Shown: positions 36,242 through 44,225 of the stretch, piece by piece
How positions within the stretch are numbered: position 1 is the stretch's first letter
How the letters are laid out: every line of letters starts with the position of its first letter
Assembly: GCA_026992075.1 (NCBI GenBank)
Contig: JALXAM010000047.1
Span: forward strand, 62,001 to 126,000
DNA: 64,000 nucleotides
DNA from: Sedimenticola sp.
GTDB taxonomy: Bacteria > Pseudomonadota > Gammaproteobacteria > Chromatiales > Chromatiaceae
Direction of reading: 5' to 3'
The notes under the pieces: model-generated
Seen by the model: only the letters and a program-made list of their open reading frames with translations
Database searches by the model: none
Told to the model about the DNA's origin: nothing
Translations under genes and position numbers: made by a program

Positions 36242-36988
36242 TCACTCGAAGGTCTTGGTCCAGGAGACGACGAATTTCACGTCGGAAGTATCGTCCGCCC
36301 AGTAGTTGCTGGCGGCGCTCTTCTTGTAATCGGTGTTGGCCTTGGAAACGGTGAAGGTGAAGTCCCCCCACTGGCCGGCGCTCTTGGTGACATCGAGCTG
36401 GAAGTGGGCATAGTCGGGATCGTCGCCATGGTTTTCGGCATCCTCCCACTTGCTGCTGGTACTGAAGTCGTAGTAACCGACCGTTCCCCCGATGTTCCAG
36501 GTTTCGGCTACGTCGAAATTGGCGGAAAGATGGTAGTAGAGGTCCCCATCGGAGAAAGGCCCATCACTGTCAGCTTGACCATTTACGGTCCAGGCAATTC
36601 CGGCTTCCAGGAATTTCCAGCTACCAGAAAGACTCAACTCTAGAAAATCGGCATCTTTATATTCATCTGCGCTGCTCGGGTAGTAGTAATAGATCGCCCC
36701 GATGTCGTAACCGAAATCACTGACGGAACCAGAGAAGCCGCCGTAGAAATCGACCTCGGCACCACTGCTGCCCCAATCCACGTTGGAAACCCAGGTTCCC
36801 AAGTAGAAACCGGAGTCATGGCTCCAGTCCAGGCCACCAGAGACAGCAGCGCCATCGTCGGTCTGGGTGACACCACGCCACAGATAGTTGCTGGTGGCAC
36901 CGATGTTGGCGCTCAGGCCCGCCTGGGCCAGGGAGGAGGCGCCCAGCAGGGCGGCGGCCGAAGCCAGGGTCAGGGTCTTCATTTTCAT
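36242..36988 (-). CDS. TorF/TIGR02001 family putative outer-membrane porin
   Basis: A 248-residue exported beta-barrel protein. It has a Sec signal (LTLASAAALLGASSLAQA) and the family start ANIGATSNYLWRGVTQTDDG, followed by alternating aromatic strands ending in a C-terminal Phe-Glu (VSWTKTFE). Members are often placed before glnK-amtB and are thought to admit small nitrogen compounds. The ATG at 36988 has GAGG eight bases upstream. It is the first gene behind the sigma-54 promoter. Confidence 0.85.
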   Translation of the reverse strand: MKMKTLTLASAAALLGASSLAQAGLSANIGATSNYLWRGVTQTDDGAAVSGGLDWSHDSGFYLGTWVSNVDWGSSGAEVDFYGGFSGSVSDFGYDIGAIYYYYPSSADEYKDADFLELSLSGSWKFLEAGIAWTVNGQADSDGPFSDGDLYYHLSANFDVAETWNIGGTVGYYDFSTSSKWEDAENHGDDPDYAHFQLDVTKSAGQWGDFTFTVSKANTDYKKSAASNYWADDTSDVKFVVSWTKTFE

Positions 36989-37037
36989 TTGATTCACCTC
37001 GGGATAATCAATGGACGAAAGATCGTGGCCAATAGCA

Positions 37038-37053
37038 AGCAATCAGCGTGCCA
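37038..37053 (-). promoter_or_regulatory. sigma-54 promoter of the porin-glnK-amtB operon
   Basis: On the minus strand the sequence is TGGCACG-CTGA-TTGCT, an exact -24/-12 match with the correct spacing. Transcription should begin near 37026, giving a short leader of about 38 bases. glnK-amtB operons are classic NtrC/sigma-54 targets. Confidence 0.9.
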
Positions 37054-37129
37054 TATGATGTTTTCTGTTTCGATTCACGCGGTTACAGATATTTTTTTCA
37101 CGCCTCGCCCACCCTTTCCCCAACCCCGT

Positions 37130-37144
37130 GCACCATTCGGGTGA
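37130..37144 (-). promoter_or_regulatory. candidate NtrC-binding site
   Basis: GCACC-ATTCG-GGTGA, close to the NtrC consensus GCACY-N5-RGTGC, centred about 110 bases upstream of the predicted sigma-54 start, the usual enhancer distance. The rest of 36989-37300 contains an A/T-rich patch and no gene. Confidence 0.6.
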
Positions 37145-37300
37145 ACGCCGGGGGACAAGCCGGAACAGCATGTGCCATTTCGGAGCATGGTTCCACCGAC
37201 CGCCGGAAACGGAAGCCGGGACGATCCCCGATTTCAAGGACTGGACAGGGCCCGGCCCCCGAAGTAGCCTGAACCTCCAGATCGGATGGGAGGAGACGAG

Positions 37301-37564
37301 ATGCTTGACCCCAAGGTCATCGACGAGATTTCGAGCAAGGTGACGGCCAACCTGCCCAAGGGACTGCAGGCGCTGCAGAGCGATCTGCAGCACAATCTGC
37401 GCAGCACCCTGGGGGCGGCGCTGAACAAGCTCAACCTGGTCACCCGGGAGGAGTTCGAGATCCAGCAGGGGGTGCTGGCCCGCACCCGGGCCAAGGTGGA
37501 CGCCCTGGAACGGCGGGTGCGGGAACTGGAAAAGGCGCTGGAAAGCCGCGACAATAACGGCTGA
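37301..37564 (+). CDS. ubiK: ubiquinone biosynthesis accessory factor UbiK (YqiC/BMFP)
   Basis: An 87-residue protein: amphipathic N-terminal helix (LDPKVIDEISSKVTANLPKG), then a C-terminal coiled coil (VDALERRVRELEKALESR) that trimerises in this family. UbiK supports aerobic ubiquinone synthesis with UbiJ. The ATG at 37301 follows GGGAGGAGA. It precedes comM by 30 bases. Confidence 0.88.
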   Translation: MLDPKVIDEISSKVTANLPKGLQALQSDLQHNLRSTLGAALNKLNLVTREEFEIQQGVLARTRAKVDALERRVRELEKALESRDNNG

Positions 37565-37594
37565 TACCATTCAGCCACATGACCAGGGAAGGTT

Positions 37595-39109
37595 ATGGCA
37601 CTGGCAACCACACTCTGCCGCGCCAGCGTGGGCATGGAGGCACCGCTGGTCACCGTCGAAGTCCATCTGGCCAACGGCCTGCCGGCCTTTCACATCGTGG
37701 GGCTGGCGGAGAAGGCGGTGCAGGAGAGCCGCGAGCGGGTGCGCAGCGCCATTCTCAACGCCGGCTTCGAGTTTCCCGCCCGCCGCATCACCGTCAACCT
37801 GGCCCCCGCCGACCTGCCCAAGGAGGGTGGCCGCTTCGACCTGCCCATCGCTCTGGGCATCCTGGCCGCCTCCGGCCAGTTGCCGCCGGAATCGCTGGCG
37901 GGCAAGGAGTTCCTGGGGGAGCTGACGCTCTCGGGAGCGGTGCACGGGGTCACCGGCTCGCTGCCCGCGGTGATGGCCGCCAGCCGGGAGGGCCATGCCC
38001 TGTTCCTGCCGGCAGCCAACCTGGCCGAGGCCAGCCTGGTTTCTGGCGCGCGGCTCCACCCCCTGGAGCACCTGCTCCAGGCCACCGGCCACCTCTCCGG
38101 CCAGGCGCAGGTGGCGCCCCACCGCACCAAGATCGCCGCCGAGCCCGATTATTCCGGCCTGCCGGATCTGTGCGAGGTACGGGGACAGGCCCAGGCCAAA
38201 CGCGCCCTCATGGTGGCCGCCGCCGGCGGCCACAACCTGCTCTTCAGCGGCCCGCCGGGAAGCGGCAAAAGCATGCTGGCCAGCCGGCTGCCTTCGATCC
38301 TGCCGCCCCTTTCGGACGAAGAGGCGCTGGAGCAGGCGGCCATCGCCTCCATCGCCGGCCAGCCGTTCCGGCCGGAACGCTGGCGGCTGCGCCCCTACCG
38401 GGCACCCCACCACACCGCCTCGGCGGTGGCGCTGGTGGGTGGGGGCGGCTCCCCCCGTCCCGGGGAGATCTCCCTGGCCCATCACGGGGTGCTCTTCCTG
38501 GACGAGCTTCCGGAATTTCCCCGGCACGTGCTGGAGGTGCTGCGCGAACCGCTGGAGAGCGGCCGTATCAGTATCTCCCGCGCATCACGAAAGGTGGAAT
38601 ATCCGGCCCGCTTCCAGCTGGTGGCGGCCATGAACCCCTGCCCCTGCGGTCACCTGGGTGATCCCACCGCCAGTTGCCGCTGCACTGCCGAGCAGGTGGC
38701 CCGTTACCAGGCACGTATCTCCGGCCCGCTGCTGGACCGCATCGATCTCCAGGTGCAGGTGCCCACCCAGCCCCCTTCGCTGCTGCTGGCGCAGGACCCG
38801 CTACCGGAACCCACCAGCGCCGAGGTTCGGGCACAGGTGCTGGCGGCACGCCAGATCCAGCAACGGCGCCAGGGTCGCCCCAATTCGGCACTGGAGAATG
38901 CGGCGCTGGAAAAATGGTGCAAGCTGGATGGATCCTGCCGCGCCTTCCTCGAAAGGGCCATGGAGTCGCTGGGACTGTCGGCACGCGCCTACCACCGCAT
39001 CCTGCGGGTGGCGCGCACCATTGCCGACCTGGCGGGGGAAGCGGAGATGGCCCTGCCCCACCTCACCGAGGCCATCGGTTACCGCAGGCTGACGAACCCC
39101 GCAGGGTGA
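37595..39109 (+). CDS. comM: ComM/YifB family AAA+ ATPase
   Basis: A 504-residue protein. The N-terminal Lon-protease-like domain has GLPAFHIVGLAEKAVQESRE; the AAA+ core has Walker A SGPPGSGKSMLA and Walker B LFLDELPEF; the C-terminal Mg-chelatase domain includes NPCPCGHLGD with its Cys pair and LDRIDLQVQV. ComM is a helicase that moves DNA branches during natural transformation. It converges on the small RRM gene with three bases between. Confidence 0.93.
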   Translation: MALATTLCRASVGMEAPLVTVEVHLANGLPAFHIVGLAEKAVQESRERVRSAILNAGFEFPARRITVNLAPADLPKEGGRFDLPIALGILAASGQLPPESLAGKEFLGELTLSGAVHGVTGSLPAVMAASREGHALFLPAANLAEASLVSGARLHPLEHLLQATGHLSGQAQVAPHRTKIAAEPDYSGLPDLCEVRGQAQAKRALMVAAAGGHNLLFSGPPGSGKSMLASRLPSILPPLSDEEALEQAAIASIAGQPFRPERWRLRPYRAPHHTASAVALVGGGGSPRPGEISLAHHGVLFLDELPEFPRHVLEVLREPLESGRISISRASRKVEYPARFQLVAAMNPCPCGHLGDPTASCRCTAEQVARYQARISGPLLDRIDLQVQVPTQPPSLLLAQDPLPEPTSAEVRAQVLAARQIQQRRQGRPNSALENAALEKWCKLDGSCRAFLERAMESLGLSARAYHRILRVARTIADLAGEAEMALPHLTEAIGYRRLTNPAG

Positions 39110-39112
39110 GAT

Positions 39113-39358
39113 TCAGGCCTGCTGGTAGAGAGGGCAATAGGCGTCCACGCAACGCCCCTTCCAGTAGCGGCCGCGCAGGTGATCGGTGACGAAGTTGGCC
39201 ACCTCCCGGTCGGCATCACCCAGATCCACCTTCCAGTCGACCCCCTTGCGGCGTTTTGCCAAGGTGTCCACCTTGCGCACAGGATGGAAATGCTCCACCA
39301 ATGCCTTCACCTCGTCCGCGGTCACGTCGAAAGGCAGGTCATTCATGAGAATCACCAT
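39113..39358 (-). CDS. small RRM-like RNA-binding protein
   Basis: An 81-residue protein. It opens with VILMNDLPFDVTADEVKALV, the beta1-alpha1 pattern of an RNA recognition motif (RNP2-like), continues with a Lys/Arg-rich loop (TLAKRRKGVDWKVDL) and ends YWKGRCVDAYCPLYQQA. The aromatic RNP1 octamer is not obvious, so RNA binding is an inference. The ATG at 39358 has GGAGG eight bases upstream. Confidence 0.65.
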   Translation of the reverse strand: MVILMNDLPFDVTADEVKALVEHFHPVRKVDTLAKRRKGVDWKVDLGDADREVANFVTDHLRGRYWKGRCVDAYCPLYQQA

Positions 39359-39467
39359 CTTTCCATCCTCCGAATTGTTTGTTGTTGCTTCTCGTGGCGG
39401 CCCGTTGCAGGCCCGGGGAAAGGTCCGGACGAGAAGAAACCGGACCAACAAATTTAGAATACGCCTT

Positions 39468-39842
39468 CTACCCCTCCTCTTCAAGAGCCGCCTGTACCAG
39501 CAGCAGCTCGGCAATCCCCGCTGCCGCCCCCAGATAGGGCACCAGCCGAATCCGGCTGCCTGGATGGGCCTGGCGCGCCTTCTCCACCTCGGCCGGGATG
39601 TCTTCGCTCACGTGGCGACCGGCGGACAAAAAATAGGGTAGCACCACCACCTCGCCGGCACCCTGCTCCAGGCAGCGGTGGATTCCCTCCGGAATCGAGG
39701 GTTCGGCCAGCTCCAGGAAGGCGGCATCCACCAGCCCATAACGATCGCCCGCCACCTCTTTCACCCGTCGTGCCAGGCGGCGCACCTCCTCGTTGGAGGC
39801 TTCCCGCCGGCTGCCGTGGGCCACCAGCAGCAGCGCCTTCAT
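39468..39842 (-). CDS. cbiX: short-form sirohydrochlorin chelatase (CbiX/SirB-like)
   Basis: A 124-residue single-domain chelatase: MKALLLVAHGSRREASNEEV holds the metal His, and LPYFLSAGRHVSEDIPAEV holds the second conserved His. Small CbiX proteins insert Co or Fe into sirohydrochlorin. DsrAB needs siroheme, so iron insertion is an attractive role here, though the gene is 5 kb from dsr. It overlaps the pepN stop by four bases (ATGA) and lies downstream of it, so here it reads pepN-cbiX. Confidence 0.85.
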   Translation of the reverse strand: MKALLLVAHGSRREASNEEVRRLARRVKEVAGDRYGLVDAAFLELAEPSIPEGIHRCLEQGAGEVVVLPYFLSAGRHVSEDIPAEVEKARQAHPGSRIRLVPYLGAAAGIAELLLVQAALEEEG

Positions 39843-42475
39843 GATTCGAGCAGCCGGGTGACCACTTCGCGCACATCCTTCGACAGCCCGGGCTGCGCCA
39901 GCACCCGTTCTAGCTGCTCGCGGGCGTGGGCCTGGCGTCCCTCGTCGAGCCGGCGCCAGCGCGACAGGTTTCGCAACAGGCGCGCGGCCACCTGGGGATT
40001 CACCGGGTCCAGCTTGAGCACCTGGTCCACCAGGAAGGCATAACCGCTGCCGTCCGGCGCATGGAAGCGCAGCGGATTGCCGGCGGCGAAGGCGCCGATG
40101 AGGGAACGCACCCGGTTGGGGTTCTCCAGGGAGAAGGCGGGGTGGGAAAGGAGCACCTGCACTCCGGGCAGGGTGTCGTCCCGGCGGGAGAGGGCCTGGA
40201 CGCTGAACCACTTGTCCATCACCAAGGGATCGTCCTCCCAGCGGGCGGCGAAGTCGGCCAGGATCTCCTCCCGCTCGGGGAAGTCGCTGTGGGCGATGAG
40301 CGAGAGCGCCGCCATCACGTCGGTCATGTTGTGCCCGCGCCGGTACTGTTCCAGGCAGAGGCGATGGCCGGTATCGCCGCCAGCCGCCACCAGGTACTCC
40401 AGCAGCAGGTTCTTCAGGCTGCGGCGGCCCATGGCCTCCGGGGTGATCCGGTATTCGCCCTGCTCGTCCAGGCGCTGGTAGTGCTCCACCAGCAAGGTTT
40501 CGAGCTGCCGTCCCAGCGCCCGCTTCACCCCTTCACGCACGCGGTGGATCCCCTCCACGTCGATGGTCTCCATCTGGTCCCCCAGCCAGGACTCGGAGGG
40601 AAGCTGAAGGATCTCGGCGGTGAGGGCCGCATCCTCCGACCAGCGCTCCAGGGTGGCACGGAAGGTCTCCAGGTAGTCCCGGGGCAGCATCACCTCCTGC
40701 ACGCCATCCGTCACCATGGCCAGGATCATCCGCTGGGCCAGCAGCTGGGCGGCGTCCCAGCGGTTGAAGCCGTCGCTATCGTGGGCCATGAGCAGGCGCA
40801 AATCCTCGTCGCTATAGTCGAAGTGGAGCTTCACCGGCGCCGAGAAACCACGCAGCAGCGAGGGTACCGGCAGCTCGTCCACATCCAGGAAGACGAAGGT
40901 GTGGGTCGCCTCGCGCAGCTCCACCAGGGAGGGATCGGTGCAGCGGTCCTCGCGCACCAGGGGCAGCTCGCTCCCCTCGGAGTCGAGCAGTCCCACTCGA
41001 ATGGGGATATGGAAAGGAGGCTTGTTGCTTTGCCCGGGGGTGTCCGGCACCTGCTGCTCGAAATGGAGCAGGTACCTGCGGCCGGCGGCATCATATTCGC
41101 CACGTACCTTCACCTGGGGGGTGCCGGCATAGCGGTACCAGTGCATGAACTGGGAGAGATCCCTTCCCGAGGCATCCTCCATGCAGCGCACGAAATCCTC
41201 CACCGTCACCGCCTGGCCGTCGTGGCGTTCGAAATAGAGATCGGTGGCCTTGCGGAAGGTCTCCGGCCCCAGCAGCTCCGCCTGCATGCGCACCACCTCG
41301 GCTCCCTTCTCGTACACGGTGACGGTGTAGAAATTGTTGATCTCCATGTATTCATCGGGGCGCACCGGATGGGCCATGGGGCCGGCATCCTCGGCAAACT
41401 GGTGGGCGCGCAGCAGGCGCACGTCGTCGATGCGCTTGACGCTGCGCGATCCCATGTCGGCGGAGAACTCCTGGTCGCGGTAGACGGTGAAGCCCTCCTT
41501 GAGGGAGAGCTGGAACCAGTCGCGGCAGGTGATGCGGTTGCCGGTCCAGTTGTGGAAGTACTCGTGGGCCACCACCGCCTCGATGCCCTGGTAGTCGGCA
41601 TCGGTGGCGGTGTCGGGCCGCGCCAGGATGTACTTGGCGTTGAAGATGTTGAGCCCCTTGTTCTCCATGGCGCCCATGTTGAAATCGTTCACCGCCACGA
41701 TGTTGAACACCTCCAGGTCGTACTCGCGGCCGTACTGCTCCTCGTCCCAGCGCATCGCCTTCACCAGGGAGTCCATGGCGTGTTCACAGCGGTCGAGGTT
41801 GCCCGGCTCCACGTAGATGCGCAACCGCACCGGCCGCCCCGAGGCGGTGCTGAAGGGCCGTTCCAGATATTCCAGATCACCCGCCACCAGAGCGAAGAGG
41901 TAGCTGGGCTTGAGAAAGGGGTCGTCCCAGACGGCATAGTGGCGCCCGCCGGGCAGCTCGCCGGCCTCCACCGGGTTGCCGTTGGAGAGCAACACCGGGT
42001 AGCGCTTGCGGTCCGCCTCGATGCGGACGTTGAAGCGGGCCATGACGTCGGGCCGGTCCAGGTACCAGGTGATGCGGCGGAACCCTTCCGCCTCGCACTG
42101 GGTGCAGAAGAGCCCGCCGCTGCGGTAGAGCCCCTCCAGCCGGGTGTTCCTCTCCGGCGCGATCTCCACCTCGGACTCCAGCACGAAACGGTCGGGCGGA
42201 TCGAACAGGACAAGCCCCTCGTCATCGATCTCGTAGCGGTCGGCATGGAGCTCGGAACCGTCCAGGCGCAGCCAGACCGGCTCCAGTTCCTCGCCGTGGA
42301 GCCGCAGTCGATCCGGCCTGTCCGGGCGGGCCGGATTGCGCGCCAGGGCCAGTCGGGAGATCACCCGGGTGCCCTGCTCGCGCAGGTCGAAGCGGAGATC
42401 CACCGTCTCCACGGTCCAGGCGGGCGGCCGGTAGTCGGCCAGGCGGATGGTCTTGGGTGCGGCCTCTTTTGGCAT
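39839..42475 (-). CDS. pepN: aminopeptidase N
   Basis: An 878-residue M1 metallopeptidase. The exopeptidase motif is MGAMENKGLNIFNAKY and the zinc motif is VVAHEYFHNWTGNRITC with the downstream Glu in KEGFTVYRDQEF. It trims N-terminal residues from peptides in the cytoplasm. The ATG at 42475 (MPKEAAPKTIRLADY) matches the E. coli-type start. Confidence 0.95.
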   Translation of the reverse strand: MPKEAAPKTIRLADYRPPAWTVETVDLRFDLREQGTRVISRLALARNPARPDRPDRLRLHGEELEPVWLRLDGSELHADRYEIDDEGLVLFDPPDRFVLESEVEIAPERNTRLEGLYRSGGLFCTQCEAEGFRRITWYLDRPDVMARFNVRIEADRKRYPVLLSNGNPVEAGELPGGRHYAVWDDPFLKPSYLFALVAGDLEYLERPFSTASGRPVRLRIYVEPGNLDRCEHAMDSLVKAMRWDEEQYGREYDLEVFNIVAVNDFNMGAMENKGLNIFNAKYILARPDTATDADYQGIEAVVAHEYFHNWTGNRITCRDWFQLSLKEGFTVYRDQEFSADMGSRSVKRIDDVRLLRAHQFAEDAGPMAHPVRPDEYMEINNFYTVTVYEKGAEVVRMQAELLGPETFRKATDLYFERHDGQAVTVEDFVRCMEDASGRDLSQFMHWYRYAGTPQVKVRGEYDAAGRRYLLHFEQQVPDTPGQSNKPPFHIPIRVGLLDSEGSELPLVREDRCTDPSLVELREATHTFVFLDVDELPVPSLLRGFSAPVKLHFDYSDEDLRLLMAHDSDGFNRWDAAQLLAQRMILAMVTDGVQEVMLPRDYLETFRATLERWSEDAALTAEILQLPSESWLGDQMETIDVEGIHRVREGVKRALGRQLETLLVEHYQRLDEQGEYRITPEAMGRRSLKNLLLEYLVAAGGDTGHRLCLEQYRRGHNMTDVMAALSLIAHSDFPEREEILADFAARWEDDPLVMDKWFSVQALSRRDDTLPGVQVLLSHPAFSLENPNRVRSLIGAFAAGNPLRFHAPDGSGYAFLVDQVLKLDPVNPQVAARLLRNLSRWRRLDEGRQAHAREQLERVLAQPGLSKDVREVVTRLLES

Positions 42476-42567
42476 GGTGATCCAGGGTGGCTGCAAATCG
42501 GAAGGGAAAGTGTACCCTGTTCGACCTGGGAGTGGGCCTCTTCCAACCAACCTCCATGAAGCCAAAG

Positions 42568-42718
42568 TTCACCCCCGGATCATGGAGAAACAATCCGAAG
42601 GAGCGGCGTCCTCGCCGCGAACCCGCCATGGCGGAAATGCCTTCGCGGTTCGGCGCGGGAACGCGCCTCCTACAGTTGAATTCTCCGTGTCTTCTGTGCC
42701 TCTTCGGTTGTTTCCACA
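42568..42718 (+). repeat. family B composite repeat
   Basis: Block order GTTCACCCCCGGATCATGG, GGAGCGGCGTCCTCGCCGC, TTCGGCGCGGGAACGCGCC, CTCCTAC, GAATTCTCCGTG and TTGTTTCCAC, shared in order with 60491-60652 and, inverted, with 16587-16712. It takes most of the 412-base gap between pepN and the glutaredoxin gene. Confidence 0.85.
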
Positions 42719-42721
42719 CTA

Positions 42722-42781
42722 ACCGCGCACAGCGCGCACCTCGTCCCCCTCGCCCGCTTGCGGGAGAAGGGGGGTGAGGGT
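42722..42781. repeat. family C palindrome
   Basis: ACCGCGCACAGCGCGC followed by CCCTCGCCCGC TT GCGGGAGAAGGG and a G-rich tail; same block as at 12.9 and 44.2 kb. The rest of the gap (42782-42887) shows no feature apart from the glutaredoxin ribosome site. Confidence 0.7.
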
Positions 42782-42887
42782 GAAGAACCGAAAAACACTG
42801 GATCAACGCTGACCGGGATTGCTAGGATAGCCGCAGAAGTACGCCAGGCCGTCACCAAGAGCGGCCGTTCATGCGGAGGAGCCTCCC

Positions 42888-43211
42888 GTGTCTGCACCCA
42901 AGGTCGTCGTCTATGCCACCCTGTTCTGCCCCTATTGCGTGCGCGCCAAGGCGCTGCTCCAGTCCAAGGGAGTGGAGTTCGAGGAGATCCGGGTGGACCT
43001 GGACCGCGACCGCATGGTGGAGATGATGCAGCGCAGCGGTCGCCGCACCGTGCCGCAGATCTTCATCGACGATTTCCACGTGGGTGGCTTCGACGACATG
43101 GCGGCCATGGATGCCCGGGGTGAACTGGACCCCCTGCTGGGACTGGAAGCCGGCACCGGCACGGCGGCTTACGGCCATGGTCCGGACAGTTCCGAGGACG
43201 GCCCCACGTGA
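42888..43211 (+). CDS. grxC: glutaredoxin, GrxC type
   Basis: A 107-residue dithiol glutaredoxin with active site FCPYC at about residue 14 and the glutathione-binding TVPQIFIDDFHVGGFDD. The last 25 residues are an extra acidic tail. The start is GTG with GGAGGAGCC upstream. It reduces protein and ribonucleotide reductase disulfides with glutathione. Its stop overlaps the hslR start. Confidence 0.9.
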   Translation: MSAPKVVVYATLFCPYCVRAKALLQSKGVEFEEIRVDLDRDRMVEMMQRSGRRTVPQIFIDDFHVGGFDDMAAMDARGELDPLLGLEAGTGTAAYGHGPDSSEDGPT

Positions 43212-43606
43212 TCGAGGGGCGCATGCGCCTGGACAAGTGGCTCTGGGCAGCCCGCTTCTTCAAGACCCGAAAGCTGGCCGCCGAGGCGGTACAGGGAGGG
43301 CATGTTCATCTCGACGGGCGCCGCACAAAACCGGGAAAGGAGGTGCGGGTGGGCAGCCGGCTGCACATCCGCAAGAACGGTCTGGAGTGGGAGATCGAAG
43401 TGCTGGAGCTGCCTTCGCAGCGGCGGCCGGCCAGGGAAGCGGTGAACTTCTACCGGGAGGAGGAACGCACCCGTCTGAAGCGGCAGGAGATCACTGCCCT
43501 GCGCCGCGCCGAGCGAGAGGCCGCGCCCATCCGTCCCGACAAACGCCCCAGCAAACGCGACCGCCGCCTGATCCACCGCTTCAAGCAAGGACAGGAGCAT
43601 GGATGA
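43208..43606 (+). CDS. hslR: ribosome-associated heat-shock protein Hsp15 (S4 domain)
   Basis: A 132-residue protein with the S4 RNA-binding domain MRLDKWLWAARFFKTRKLA then GGHVHLDGRRTKPGKEVRVG, and a basic C-terminal tail (RPDKRPSKRDRRLIHRF). Hsp15 binds nascent-chain-loaded free 50S subunits. The GTG at 43208 overlaps the previous stop; an ATG at 43223 with GAGG upstream is an equal choice and gives the shorter family start. Confidence 0.9.
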   Translation: MIEGRMRLDKWLWAARFFKTRKLAAEAVQGGHVHLDGRRTKPGKEVRVGSRLHIRKNGLEWEIEVLELPSQRRPAREAVNFYREEERTRLKRQEITALRRAEREAAPIRPDKRPSKRDRRLIHRFKQGQEHG

Positions 43607-44057
43607 GAACGCCTACCGCGAACTTTACCGGGAGGTGAACGACCGCCAGTGCCACTACGAGAAGGCGATCCTCTCCACCCGCTGCAGCTGCAGCACCATG
43701 CGAAAGATCAATCTCGCCGAGCGGGAGGCGGCCCGCTGCGAGGAAGAAGCGGCCTGGCGCCGCTGCCATCACTATCTCGAAACCCTACGGCAGGCGGCAA
43801 TCTTCACGCTCAAGGCACGGGGCGAAGGCCAGCGGCTGCCCCACGCCAAGGCGATGCGGCTGCAGATGGGTGGGCTGCGGGGGCTCTATGCCGCGCTCCA
43901 CCCCGGACAGTCCGTTCCCGACCCCATTCCGGACATCAGCGGTTTGCTGGCAGAGGCGCAAAAAAGGTGGGGCAGCTTCGAGGCACTGCCTTTCGAGGAG
44001 ATCATCAAGGAAGTCGCCGCCTGGGAGGGGCGGCGGCCGAAGCGGCGTAGAAGATGA
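43599..44057 (+). CDS. hypothetical protein with Cys/His-rich N-terminus
   Basis: A 152-residue protein I do not recognise. The first 55 residues hold CHYEKAILSTRCSCSTM, an ARCEEE segment and RRCHHYLE, giving six Cys and several His residues that could bind a metal or cluster. The remainder is helical and ends in a basic tail (RRPKRRRR). It overlaps hslR by eight bases, so it is in the same operon. Confidence 0.6.
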   Translation: MDENAYRELYREVNDRQCHYEKAILSTRCSCSTMRKINLAEREAARCEEEAAWRRCHHYLETLRQAAIFTLKARGEGQRLPHAKAMRLQMGGLRGLYAALHPGQSVPDPIPDISGLLAEAQKRWGSFEALPFEEIIKEVAAWEGRRPKRRRR

Positions 44058-44075
44058 ATGGGGTTCTCTTTCGAT

Positions 44076-44224
44076 CCCCTCACCCCCGGCCCCTCTCCCG
44101 GAGGGAGAGGGGAGGCACGGGCAGCGGCCTTCCGGCCGGCGGGGATGCGTCTCTTCAAACAGACCGCGCCTTGCGCGCTCCTTGTCCCCCTCTCCCGCTT
44201 GCGGGAGAGGGCCGGGGTGAGGGC
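44076..44224. repeat. two family C palindromes
   Basis: A first copy at 44076-44115 (CCCCTCTCCCGGAGGGAGAGGGG) and a second at 44162-44224 (GACCGCGCCTTGCGCGC then CCCTCTCCCGC TT GCGGGAGAGGG). They fill the gap between convergent operons, one base short of the dsrS stop. Confidence 0.75.
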
Positions 44225-44225
44225 A

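Noticed and set aside
39926-42559. 877-codon plus-strand open frame opposite pepN
   Set aside because: Composition is a mirror of pepN codons and it has no recognisable domain.
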